In this document: one piece after another, positions 8,078-16,427 of the stretch
Position numbering within the stretch: position 1 is the stretch's first letter
Layout: every line of letters begins with the position of its first letter
DNA from: Arthrobacter alpinus
Lineage (GTDB): Bacteria > Actinomycetota > Actinomycetes > Actinomycetales > Micrococcaceae
Length of the DNA: 64,000 bases
NCBI RefSeq assembly: GCF_001294625.1
Contig: NZ_CP012677.1
Span: 2,356,001-2,420,000 of the forward strand
Direction: 5' to 3'
Notes under the pieces: model-generated
What the model was told of the DNA's origin: nothing
Seen by the model: only the letters and a program-made list of their open reading frames with translations
The model's database searches: none
Position numbers and translations under genes: made by a program

Positions 8078-9016
8078 TCACAGACCGAACTCCAGCAGTG
8101 CCAGGCCGGGAAAGACAGCGAAGACGACGGTGAGTGGAAGCACTCCGAACACCAGCGGAACCATCATGGCAATCTCCTTGCGCCCTGCCATCTCCATCAG
8201 GTCCCGTTTGGCAACATCGCGTACGTCCTGGGCTTGGGCTCGCAGAACGTCGGCCAGCGGGGTTCCCCTGTTCACGGCCACACTGATGCCGTCAACAAAA
8301 CGGCTCAGGGCAGGCACGTTGAGCCGTTCGGAGAAGCTGGAGAGCGCTTCCACCAGCGGGATCCCTGTTCGGGTTTGCGCCAAAACTGACGTGAATTCCC
8401 GTGATAGTTCGCCTCGGGAGGCCCGGGCAACCCGGTCCAGGGCGCTGCCGGCGCTTTCCCCGGCACCAACGGCCAAGGCCATGAGTTCGGCCAAGGCAGG
8501 AAACTCGGCGAGGATCCTGGCCTGCCTGTGTTTGATGCGGACACCCAGAAGATAGTCGTAGAGCAGGTACGCGCCCAGAACCGCCCCAAGGGTCAGTGCC
8601 AGCCCGCCCATGATGTTCGCCCGTCCCGACCAGATCAAGACCAGGGATACCGCCAAACCCAGTACCATGCCCACCCCCGCCCACAGCACTTGCACTGCCC
8701 GGAACTCCAGCGCTGACTCCTTGCGCCCAGCTCGTTCCAGGCGGGCGGTGAGCCCCTTGACACTGATATTGAAGCGCCCCAGCCAGCCGACGGCGTCGGA
8801 GAGCAACAAGGCAAAGATTCGCTCTAACGGTCCAAACAAGGCGCGGCTCTCCTCCGCTGCCAACAGCCTGGACCGGCCAGCATTGCTGCGCAGCTGGGGC
8901 TCCACCCGTTGCGCAAAGCTGGGCTTGCGCATAACCGGCAGACGGGCAAAGACCAACCACAGGCCAAGCCCCAAGCCGAGCCCCGAAGCTACAACGGCAG
9001 CCATATGCGTGTTCAT
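8078..9016 (-). CDS. TadC-like type II secretion F protein
   Basis: This is an inner-membrane platform protein of the Tad pilus assembly machine (T2SSF family). The start is ATG 9016 (MNTHMAAVVASG), which overlaps the TadB stop as ATGA and gives 312 residues. It has an N-terminal helix, a cytoplasmic basic region, two central helices, the T2SSF core with EFPALAELMALAVGAGES (about residues 175-192), the TRTGIPLVEAL segment, and a C-terminal pair of helices. The long upstream extension of the frame overlaps tadB and is not coding. Confidence 0.88.
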   Translation of the reverse strand: MNTHMAAVVASGLGLGLGLWLVFARLPVMRKPSFAQRVEPQLRSNAGRSRLLAAEESRALFGPLERIFALLLSDAVGWLGRFNISVKGLTARLERAGRKESALEFRAVQVLWAGVGMVLGLAVSLVLIWSGRANIMGGLALTLGAVLGAYLLYDYLLGVRIKHRQARILAEFPALAELMALAVGAGESAGSALDRVARASRGELSREFTSVLAQTRTGIPLVEALSSFSERLNVPALSRFVDGISVAVNRGTPLADVLRAQAQDVRDVAKRDLMEMAGRKEIAMMVPLVFGVLPLTVVFAVFPGLALLEFGL

Positions 9017-9867
9017 CGCAGTACGCGCTGTTCCTGCGGCAGCGCCCCCAGGCGCAGCATGAGCCTGTAACACACCACCGAAACCAGTAGGCCCCCGCCC
9101 AGCACCAGCCAGCCGGCGGCGGAGTTGTACGCCTGGACTGCTTCCGGGCGGGTGGACATCAGCATCAGCACGATCCATGGCGCCGCCACAGCCAGCCGGG
9201 CGGCGTTAACTGTCCACGACTGCCGGGCTTCAAGCTCACTGCGTGTTCTGGCGTGATCGCGGAGAAACTCCGAAAGCGTCCCCAAAAGGCGGCCCAGATC
9301 GCTGCCACCCACGTCACGGGTCAGGCGCAGCACCTCAATGATCCTGTCGGCCACAGGGTCCGCCAACCGTGCCTTGAGATCCTCCAAAGCCCCTTCAAAA
9401 CGCCCCGTGGCCCTGTAGTCCGCCGCGAAAATGAGGAACGCCCCGCGGAGTTCGGCAGGGCCCTTGGCTCCGAGCTGGATGAGGGCCTCGGGCAGGGACA
9501 GCCCGGCCCGAATCGCCGAGCGCAAGTGGTCCACCACGTCAGGCCAGAGCTCGCGCAAAACGGCGGCCCGGCGTCGTGCCCGCCACCGCAACAGGGCAAA
9601 CGGCAGGTAGCCACTAAATAGTCCAAAGCACAGGGCAATGGCTGCGGCGCCGGTCAGCAGCCACACCACCAAAGCAACCATCACGGCCAGGCACGCCGTG
9701 CTGAACGCCAACGACGCGGGACTCACCTGTGTCACCCCGGATTGGACCAGCAAGTCCGCCAGCCTGCTGTGTCTGGCAAGACGCGGCGGCACCTCCGCCC
9801 TGGCCCAGAAGGCAGTCCAGATCAGGAATAGGCCCAGCCCGCCCAGAAGACCCACAAGGGCTGTCAT
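9013..9867 (-). CDS. TadB-like type II secretion F protein
   Basis: This 284-residue membrane platform protein pairs with TadC in Tad/Flp pilus assembly. Features are N-terminal helices, the T2SSF segment LWPDVVDHLRSAIRAGLSLP with its Arg-Ala-Gly-Leu-Ser core, a conserved DVGGSDLGRLLGTL element, and two C-terminal helices. Its ATG at 9867 shares a base with the stop of the ATPase gene (TGATG) and its own stop overlaps the tadC start, so ATPase, TadB and TadC are translationally coupled. Confidence 0.9.
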   Translation of the reverse strand: MTALVGLLGGLGLFLIWTAFWARAEVPPRLARHSRLADLLVQSGVTQVSPASLAFSTACLAVMVALVVWLLTGAAAIALCFGLFSGYLPFALLRWRARRRAAVLRELWPDVVDHLRSAIRAGLSLPEALIQLGAKGPAELRGAFLIFAADYRATGRFEGALEDLKARLADPVADRIIEVLRLTRDVGGSDLGRLLGTLSEFLRDHARTRSELEARQSWTVNAARLAVAAPWIVLMLMSTRPEAVQAYNSAAGWLVLGGGLLVSVVCYRLMLRLGALPQEQRVLR

Positions 9868-11090
9868 CAGGGGTCACCCATGAGCTTGGCAAGGTTGTAG
9901 CCGGCGGCGGCAAACTTTTCCGGCGACGGCATGGCAGTTTCGGAGACGGTGAGGTGGCCGTCAACGGTGTCAAAAACCATGCCCGATTCGATGATGCCAT
10001 TTTCCACGCGGCGTCCCAGTGCCAGGATTTGCCCCACCCGGCGCTGGCCGTTGGGCAGCCGGATGCAGTGCACCACCAGGTCTATGCAGGCGGCGACGGT
10101 TGGCACCACAAAGGCTGCCGAGATGTTCTCCCCGGCAAGGAGCGGGAGAGTGCAAATCTTTACGACGGCGTCGTGCGCTGAGTTTGCATGCACCGAAGCC
10201 ATGCCCGGCAGACCACTGTTGAGCGCTATCAGCATGTCCAGGCTTTCGGCTTCACGCACCTCCCCCACGATCAGCCTGTCGGGGCGCATCCGCAAGGCCT
10301 CCTTGACAAGGCGCCGCAACGGGATTTCCCCCGCCCCTTCAAGATTGGGTTGGCGGCATTGCAACCCCACCACGTCACGCAGCGGGAGCTGGAGTTCAAA
10401 AATTTCCTCCACCGTCACCACCCGCTCGCGGGAGCCGATACCTGCGGCCAGGCAATTCAACAAGGTGGTCTTGCCGGCCTGGGTTGCCCCGGAGACCAGA
10501 ATGTTCAGCCCGCTGCTGACGGCTGCGCCCAGGAACCTGGCCGCCTGCGGGGTTAATGACCCCAACTCCACCAGATGGTCCAGCCGGCTGGCCCTTGCCG
10601 TGAATTTGCGAATGTTCACGGCCCAATGGGCTTTGGTGATGTCCGGGATGACAACATGAAGCCGGGAACCGTCGGGGAGGGCAGCATCCACAAACGGATT
10701 GCTCAGATCAAGGCGGCGCCCGGAATTCTTGAGCATGCGCTCCACCAGGTCCTGTACCTGCTGTTGGCTAAAGACTAGGGAGGTCAGTTCTGACTCGCCG
10801 TTGCGGGCAACAAAAACCTGGTCCGGGGCGTTGAGCCAGATCTCCTCAATGCTGGGGTCATCCAGAAACGGTTGGAGTTCACCAAAGCCGGCAACGGCGT
10901 CGAACACGTATTGTTTGGCCTCACCTGCGTGGATGAGAGGCGGAACAGTCCCCACCAGGGACCGTTCGTCATAGTCGTTGACTGCCGCATCCACCAGATG
11001 ACGCACCTCATGGCTTTGGCGCATCGGGTCCAAGCCCCTGCGCCGGATGAGCTCACGAACCTCATCCTCCACCAATGCGAGTGCGTCCAT
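9867..11090 (-). CDS. TadA/CpaF family secretion ATPase
   Basis: This 407-residue type II/IV secretion ATPase powers Tad pilus assembly. Walker A GATQAGKTT lies near residue 200, Walker B RLIVGEVRE near 270, and the Asp box includes TVEEIFELQL. The N-terminal region with FLDDPSIEEIWLNAPDQVFV is typical of CpaF. It is the first gene of the visible tad operon. Actinobacterial loci often have a CpaE/Ssd-like ATPase immediately upstream; here the next gene upstream is a glycosyltransferase, so that partner is missing locally, as are a prepilin peptidase and TadZ. They may be encoded elsewhere. Confidence 0.93.
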   Translation of the reverse strand: MDALALVEDEVRELIRRRGLDPMRQSHEVRHLVDAAVNDYDERSLVGTVPPLIHAGEAKQYVFDAVAGFGELQPFLDDPSIEEIWLNAPDQVFVARNGESELTSLVFSQQQVQDLVERMLKNSGRRLDLSNPFVDAALPDGSRLHVVIPDITKAHWAVNIRKFTARASRLDHLVELGSLTPQAARFLGAAVSSGLNILVSGATQAGKTTLLNCLAAGIGSRERVVTVEEIFELQLPLRDVVGLQCRQPNLEGAGEIPLRRLVKEALRMRPDRLIVGEVREAESLDMLIALNSGLPGMASVHANSAHDAVVKICTLPLLAGENISAAFVVPTVAACIDLVVHCIRLPNGQRRVGQILALGRRVENGIIESGMVFDTVDGHLTVSETAMPSPEKFAAAGYNLAKLMGDP

Positions 11091-11220
11091 CGTATATCCG
11101 CCCCATCGCGGTTCTTGCCTTGTCCCTTTCCTGTGGAGCTTAGACCGCCGTCACCGGACGCGCCAGAGGCAAAAAACAATCTGTGGATAACACCGGCCGG
11201 GGTGTGCTCGGTGGAGGAAG

Positions 11221-12384
11221 CTACCCGGCGATGGCCTTGGCGTACAACACCTCATACTGGGAAACAAAGGCCTCACGCCCGCAGTGGTCAAGACAGATGG
11301 CTCGAATGGCCTCCGGATCGTAGCGCTCGAAGTTCTCCTTGATTTTCACCATCGCCTCGCCCAGTTCAGCGCGGTTGTCGATGCCCGCCAACAAGCCGTT
11401 CTCGGCTGTGACGGCGTTCCTTCCGGCCCAGGTCTTGCTCGCAACCAAGGGCAGTCCGCACGCCATCGCCTCCCACAGGACGGTTCCAAACGCTTCGGCG
11501 GCGCTGGGCAGGACAAAGACGTGGGAGACGCTGAACTCTTCAACAATCCTGGTCCGCGGCACGGCACCCATGAAGTCAACCTTGTCACCAACACCGTACC
11601 GGGCAGCCAGTGCCACGAGTTCGTCCTTGTGGACACCGCCACCGGCGATCCGCAATCGCACGTCCGGGGAGTCAGCAAATTTATCGGCAAAAGCGCCAAT
11701 CAGCAGGTCTACGCGTTTACCGGGGTCCAGATGGGAGACATGGCCAAAGATGAAAGGGCCGGCAGGCGCCGGGCGGGTCGCAATGTCCTGAAATTGTGGG
11801 CTCAACAGGCCCGGAACGTACTGCCACTTTTCCTCGCCAACGCCGTAAGCCTGGTTCAGTTCCGTGGCGAACCCGCGCGCGACGGCGACCAGGGAAGATG
11901 CGGCCACCGCGGACCTGCGCCCGTGAACCCCATTCCACCGTTCGGCAAGCCGTTCCATGGAGGAGGGCCGGTGTTCTGTGACGATGAACGGAATCTCGAA
12001 CTCGTCGGATAAGGCGTGCGTTATCACCCCACCGGGGAACATTGCGTGTGCGTGGAGCACATCCGGGCGGCCGTGCTCGGAAATGTAGCGGGTGAGCAGT
12101 GTTCGCCAGGCAGAGAGCATGACGCGTTGATTGCCTCCGGGCACCTTGGGAAACGGCAGAACACTGTCCAGACGGTAAGTTTCGATGCCCGATTCAACGG
12201 TGTGGCGAATTCCATGTTCGCGGGCCCGCCGCTCAGCGCGCGCATACACAGGGATACCGTTGACGGCGACAACACCCACCTGGTGCCCTGCCTGAACGAT
12301 GGCAGCAGCCTGTTCAATAAAGAAACTGCCGGAGAAGTCGGTCTCGTCGCCGGGATACCAGGAGGGTACAAAAAGAATATGCAT
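11221..12384 (-). CDS. GT4-family glycosyltransferase
   Basis: This 387-residue GT-B fold enzyme of family GT4 opens with MHILFVPSWYPGDETDFSGS. It has the acceptor-domain element VLHAHAMFPGG, the linker FGHVSHLDPGKRVDLLIGAF, and the donor-site EX7E motif EAFGTVLWE. It probably adds a sugar from a nucleotide donor to a lipid-linked oligosaccharide on the cytoplasmic face. It begins the polysaccharide locus and is divergent from the asparagine-synthase-like gene, with 105 bases between the starts. Donor and linkage cannot be read from sequence. Confidence 0.88.
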   Translation of the reverse strand: MHILFVPSWYPGDETDFSGSFFIEQAAAIVQAGHQVGVVAVNGIPVYARAERRAREHGIRHTVESGIETYRLDSVLPFPKVPGGNQRVMLSAWRTLLTRYISEHGRPDVLHAHAMFPGGVITHALSDEFEIPFIVTEHRPSSMERLAERWNGVHGRRSAVAASSLVAVARGFATELNQAYGVGEEKWQYVPGLLSPQFQDIATRPAPAGPFIFGHVSHLDPGKRVDLLIGAFADKFADSPDVRLRIAGGGVHKDELVALAARYGVGDKVDFMGAVPRTRIVEEFSVSHVFVLPSAAEAFGTVLWEAMACGLPLVASKTWAGRNAVTAENGLLAGIDNRAELGEAMVKIKENFERYDPEAIRAICLDHCGREAFVSQYEVLYAKAIAG

Positions 12385-12489
12385 GTCAAAAGTGCCCTTA
12401 GTTGTCGGCGCAGGTCACTGACATTCTACGGCTGTGCCCGTGGTCCCGGTACGGAACTCCCGTCCGGACTGGAATGAGAGAATACAGGT

Positions 12490-14106
12490 ATGCCTTTCGC
12501 CTCCCCCCGCCTTACCCGCAGCCAGTGGCGCGCCCATACCGTCAACGATGCGCAGACTCTCTGGGTTGTCGGCGGCAAACACTGTGACGAACAACTTTTG
12601 GGTGCCCTGCACGACGGCGCCCTTGACATGGACGCCTTGCGAGCGGTCACCGGCCATTTCGCCGCCATCCTCATGGGACCGGCCGAAACGGTCCTGGTGG
12701 AGGACCCCATCCGCAGTTTCCCGTTGTTTTATTCGGTGGCAGGCGGTGACGTGGCAGTGTCCGACGACGCCCTTGTCCTGACCGGCGTTGCCCAGGACTA
12801 CGTGGCGGACTTCGACTCCCGCATAGAATTCCGTCACTCCGCCTATGTGGCTGGCAGCAACACCCTCTATGCCGGGGTCAAACAGGTCCAGGCAGGGGAA
12901 CTCGTCACCCTTACCCCCGACGGCGGCGTCACCTCCACGGTGTACCGCAGAAACCGCTACACGGGCCTGGACATTTCAGAAACTGAAGCTGTGGATGCGC
13001 ATTTCACCGACGCCCTCCACACATCCATGTCCCGCTTTCTCAAACACGCCAATGGTCGCCAAATCGTTGTCCCACTCAGCGGCGGCCTGGATTCACGTCT
13101 GCTCAGCGTGTACCTGAAAGAGGTCGGCTACCAGAATGTGGTGAACTTCACGTACGGGGTGGGCAGGACCCGGGAGGTGTTGATCAGTGAATCAGTTGCC
13201 GCCGCACTGGGGCAGAAGTGGCTTTTCTGCGCCTATGAGGAAGAGACCATCAAAGAAGCCTGGGACGCTCCGGAGACCGCGGAGTTCATCAAATATACGC
13301 ATGCGAGCGCATCTCTGCCCCATATCCAGGACTGGTATGCGGTTCGATGGCTTAAACAGGAGGGTCTGGTTGAGGACGACGCGATCTTCCTGCCCGGCCA
13401 CACGATCGTGGGCAACATGCATGACGAGCAGATTCTGGACGCGGAGAGCGTGTCCGCGGATCAGATCAAGGAGTTGATCCTGCAACACCACTACACCCTG
13501 CAACCAGATAACAGCCATGCCACCACCAACTCCAGGCTCCACGCAACGATCGAGCGCTTCCTGGGCGATATCGGCTACGACGGCTCCGTGGTGTCCCGTC
13601 TGACGGCGCTGGAATACTGGAATGTTCGCGAACGCCAGACCAAATACATCAATAACTCATTGCGCAACTACGAGTTCTTCGGCTATGACTGGGCGCTGCC
13701 CATGCTCGACCGCGAGGTGTATCTTGCCTGGGGTGATCTGCACCACAGTGTCACCCGAAACCGCGATTGGTACGAGGGCTACGTCAACCGCCGGTACGCT
13801 GTCGCCACCGGGCAGGAGATCGGCACCTTCGCCGCCACCAAGATTTCCCAGGGCAAGCGCGATGCCGTGAAGAACGTGCTGCGCCGTGCGGGCTTGTTGG
13901 GACTGGCCGAACGCACCATCACGGCCCGGGCAGTCCAAAACCATCCCATGGGGTTTAACTGGTTCGCTACCGGCCTGGATTCAAAAGAGCTTTTCAGGTA
14001 TACCCGCAGCGGCGGCAACCTGCTCGGTGCCTACGCAGATCATTTCCTCACCGATACGTGGAACAGCCATTGCCGGCTGTTCACCGCGCCGCTGTCCGAC
14101 GATTAA
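12490..14106 (+). CDS. Asparagine-synthase-like protein lacking the N-terminal glutaminase Cys
   Basis: This 538-residue protein has the AsnB fold. An Ntn-like N-terminal domain spans about residues 1-150, and the synthetase domain carries the PP-loop VPLSGGLDSRLLSV near residue 195. Active AsnB-type amidotransferases need Cys at position 2 as the glutaminase nucleophile. This protein starts MPFASPRLTR and has no Cys there, so it probably does not hydrolyse glutamine in the usual way. In polysaccharide loci such proteins (for example WbpS) are linked to amidation of uronic-acid sugars. That fits the diacetamido-uronic acid genes nearby, but it is an inference; adenylation-dependent chemistry on another acid remains possible. 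Confidence 0.8.
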   Translation: MPFASPRLTRSQWRAHTVNDAQTLWVVGGKHCDEQLLGALHDGALDMDALRAVTGHFAAILMGPAETVLVEDPIRSFPLFYSVAGGDVAVSDDALVLTGVAQDYVADFDSRIEFRHSAYVAGSNTLYAGVKQVQAGELVTLTPDGGVTSTVYRRNRYTGLDISETEAVDAHFTDALHTSMSRFLKHANGRQIVVPLSGGLDSRLLSVYLKEVGYQNVVNFTYGVGRTREVLISESVAAALGQKWLFCAYEEETIKEAWDAPETAEFIKYTHASASLPHIQDWYAVRWLKQEGLVEDDAIFLPGHTIVGNMHDEQILDAESVSADQIKELILQHHYTLQPDNSHATTNSRLHATIERFLGDIGYDGSVVSRLTALEYWNVRERQTKYINNSLRNYEFFGYDWALPMLDREVYLAWGDLHHSVTRNRDWYEGYVNRRYAVATGQEIGTFAATKISQGKRDAVKNVLRRAGLLGLAERTITARAVQNHPMGFNWFATGLDSKELFRYTRSGGNLLGAYADHFLTDTWNSHCRLFTAPLSDD

Positions 14107-14181
14107 GCAGCTACAGCTGTTCATTGACCGCGACGGATGCCAGATCCACGGCCGTGCGGCGTCAGCAACTAAGCTTGAAAC

Positions 14182-15264
14182 ATGCGAATTCTCAGTGTTG
14201 TCGGCGCCCGCCCCCAGTTTGTGAAACTTGCCCCCATCGCACAGGCCATGCGGGGCCGGGCAGAACACCTGATAGCCCACACAGGCCAGCACTACGACGA
14301 ACTCATGAGCGATGTCTTTTTCCGGGACTTGGATATTCCTGCCCCCGATTTCAATCTTGGCGTGGGTTCCGGCAAACACGGGGCGCAGACTGCGGCCATG
14401 CTTGCCGGGCTGGAGGGGATCATTGAAGGGTCCGAACCGGATTGTGTCCTGGTGTATGGGGACACGAATTCCACCTTGGCTGCCGCCCTTGCCGCAACCA
14501 AGCTGCATGTCCCGGTGGCACATTTGGAAGCCGGCCTGCGCTCCTTCAACCGCCGCATGCCGGAGGAGCACAACCGGGTCCTGACAGACCACAGCGCGGA
14601 CCTGCTGCTGGCCCCCACCCACGTTGCCATGGGGCATCTGGCCACCGAGGGCCTAGCCTCCCGCTCCATCCTGGTGGGAGACGTCATGACCGACGTCCTT
14701 TACAAGGTGCGGGCGTCCCTCGAGCGCACCAGGGCGCAGGCGCCTGAGGGGCTGATTCCCGGGGGCTACTACGTTGCCACCATCCATCGCCCGGACAACA
14801 CCGATTCACCCGCCCGCCTCGGCGCCATCGTCGGGGAGCTGGCGCGCCTGGACAAGCCGGTGCTGTTGCTGGCCCATCCACGCCTGCGCAGCCTTGCCCA
14901 ACAGCATGGGATCAAGCTGGACCAGGGAAACATCGTGCTGAGCCCACCGCTCGCCTACCCGCAGCTGATCAATGCCGCAAGGAACTCCGCCGGCGTGGTT
15001 ACCGACTCGGGAGGCCTACAAAAAGAGGCGTTCTTGCTGCGGGTCCCTTGTACCACTCTCCGCCCGGAAACCGAGTGGGTTGAAACCGTTGAGCTGGGGT
15101 GGAATGTTCTTGTCAGCGAGGATCTGAGCCTGCTGGCTTCCACCGTTCACCGGGCCACCCCGATCCTTACCGACGCCACGCCCTACGGTGACGGCCACGC
15201 CGCCGAACGCACCGTCTCGGCCCTGCTCGCCACTTTTGGGCCGACGGCATCACCGGAGCACTAA
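14182..15264 (+). CDS. wecB: WecB-family non-hydrolysing UDP-HexNAc 2-epimerase
   Basis: This 360-residue protein opens MRILSVVGARPQFVKLAPIA. It has HTGQHYDELMSDVFF, the VYGDTNSTLAAALAA loop, HLEAGLRSFNRRMPEE, and the C-terminal DSGGLQKEAFLL motif, all diagnostic of UDP-GlcNAc 2-epimerases. The classical product is UDP-ManNAc. The same family includes WbpI, which epimerises UDP-GlcNAc(3NAc)A to UDP-ManNAc(3NAc)A. Because the dehydrogenase, aminotransferase and acetyltransferase of that pathway occur downstream in this locus, the diacetamido substrate is a real alternative. Motifs alone do not decide between the two. Confidence 0.92.
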   Translation: MRILSVVGARPQFVKLAPIAQAMRGRAEHLIAHTGQHYDELMSDVFFRDLDIPAPDFNLGVGSGKHGAQTAAMLAGLEGIIEGSEPDCVLVYGDTNSTLAAALAATKLHVPVAHLEAGLRSFNRRMPEEHNRVLTDHSADLLLAPTHVAMGHLATEGLASRSILVGDVMTDVLYKVRASLERTRAQAPEGLIPGGYYVATIHRPDNTDSPARLGAIVGELARLDKPVLLLAHPRLRSLAQQHGIKLDQGNIVLSPPLAYPQLINAARNSAGVVTDSGGLQKEAFLLRVPCTTLRPETEWVETVELGWNVLVSEDLSLLASTVHRATPILTDATPYGDGHAAERTVSALLATFGPTASPEH

Positions 15265-15310
15265 ACGGCTACACGTGTGCCGGTGAATTTATCCATGGGA
15301 TACTTGAACC

Positions 15311-15976
15311 GTGAGTCGAACCTGGGTTGTTGTCCCAATGTACAACGAGGGATCCGTTGTCGGCGACGTTGTCAAAGGACTCCTTTCCGAATTCAGCCAC
15401 GTCGTGTGCATCGACGACGGCAGCACCGACGGCTCCTCCCAGATAGCCCGTACAGCCGGGGCCACAGTGGTGGATCACCCCGTTAATCTGGGTCAGGGTG
15501 CCGCCTTGCAGACAGGCCTCTCCTTCGCCCTTCGCGACCCGGCCACCACTGAGATTCTCACCTTCGACGCCGACGGGCAGCATCGGGTGACAGACGCCAG
15601 AGCCATGGTGGCCCGTATCCAATCCGGTGAAGCCGAGGTGGTTCTGGGCTCACGATTCCTAGATCGCCGCACAAAGGTCTCGTCCCTGAAGCGTCTTGTG
15701 CTCCGGGTGGCCGCCATCCAGTCACGCTGGGCCACGGGGATGGCACTCACCGACGCCCACAACGGCCTGCGCGCCTTCAACGCCGAAACGGCTGCACAAA
15801 TTTTCCTCACCCAAAACCGGATGGCGCATGCTTCCGAGTTGGTCCACCAGCTCTCCGAGCTCAAGCCACGCTGGGTGGAGCACCCCGTGGAAATCATCTA
15901 TACCGACTACTCCAAGGCCAAGGGACAGTCTCTGCTCAACTCCGTCAACATCCTCACGGACCTCCTTTTTAGGTAA
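15311..15976 (+). CDS. GT2-family glycosyltransferase (dolichyl-phosphate-mannose-synthase-like)
   Basis: This 221-residue GT-A enzyme begins at GTG 15311 with MSRTWVVVPMYNEGSVVGDV. It has CIDDGSTDGSSQIA (nucleotide binding), a DxD equivalent in TFDADGQHR, and SRFLDRRTKVSSLKR. It lacks the C-terminal membrane helices of GtrB-type enzymes. It probably charges a polyprenyl phosphate or extends a chain. The DUF2304 protein encoded four bases downstream is a common partner that may supply the membrane anchor. Confidence 0.88.
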   Translation: MSRTWVVVPMYNEGSVVGDVVKGLLSEFSHVVCIDDGSTDGSSQIARTAGATVVDHPVNLGQGAALQTGLSFALRDPATTEILTFDADGQHRVTDARAMVARIQSGEAEVVLGSRFLDRRTKVSSLKRLVLRVAAIQSRWATGMALTDAHNGLRAFNAETAAQIFLTQNRMAHASELVHQLSELKPRWVEHPVEIIYTDYSKAKGQSLLNSVNILTDLLFR

Positions 15977-15980
15977 GACC

Positions 15981-16427
15981 ATGCAGATCATTGTTCAGAT
16001 AGCACTCGTCCTCGCCGTGATAGTTGTTTCGGTGGCGCTCATGCGCGGCGGCTCCAACGCCCGGCATCTGGCCATTCGCCGCCTGCTGCTGGCCTTGTTT
16101 GCCTGCGTTGCCGCTTTCTCGGTCTTCTTCCCTTTTACGCTGACCCGCCTGGCCAGGTTTCTAGGGGTTGGGCGTGGAACGGACCTGGTCCTCTACGCTC
16201 TCATTGTGGGCTTCCTTGTCACGGTGGCCACCACCAACCATCGCTTCCGGCAACTTGAGAAGTCAATTACCACCCTGTCCCGCCACATAGCCTTGGAAGA
16301 AGCAGGCAAGCCGTGGGAATCCGAAAGGGAGGGTGCCAACAAGGCAGCCGGCCCGGAAGCGTCTGATCCGTCAGCGTCTAGCCCAGACCTGGAAGGTCCC
16401 GGAACTGGCGGTCAGCACAAAGTCTGA
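15981..16427 (+). CDS. DUF2304-type membrane protein, partner of the upstream GT2
   Basis: The protein starts at ATG 15981 (MQIIVQIALVLAVIVVSVAL), giving 148 residues. Three hydrophobic helices (about 1-20, 34-55 and 66-85) are followed by the short amphipathic segment TTNHRFRQLEKSITTLSRHI and a polar tail. DUF2304 proteins regularly sit directly after DPM-like GT2 genes, as here (four bases apart), and are thought to anchor or modulate them. The last 57 bases overlap the 3' end of the opposite-strand membrane glycosyltransferase gene. Confidence 0.8.
   Translation: MQIIVQIALVLAVIVVSVALMRGGSNARHLAIRRLLLALFACVAAFSVFFPFTLTRLARFLGVGRGTDLVLYALIVGFLVTVATTNHRFRQLEKSITTLSRHIALEEAGKPWESEREGANKAAGPEASDPSASSPDLEGPGTGGQHKV

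Noticed and set aside
13192..13542. Minus-strand frame inside the asparagine-synthase-like gene
   Set aside because: Antisense shadow of a well-supported gene with intact PP-loop and continuous frame.
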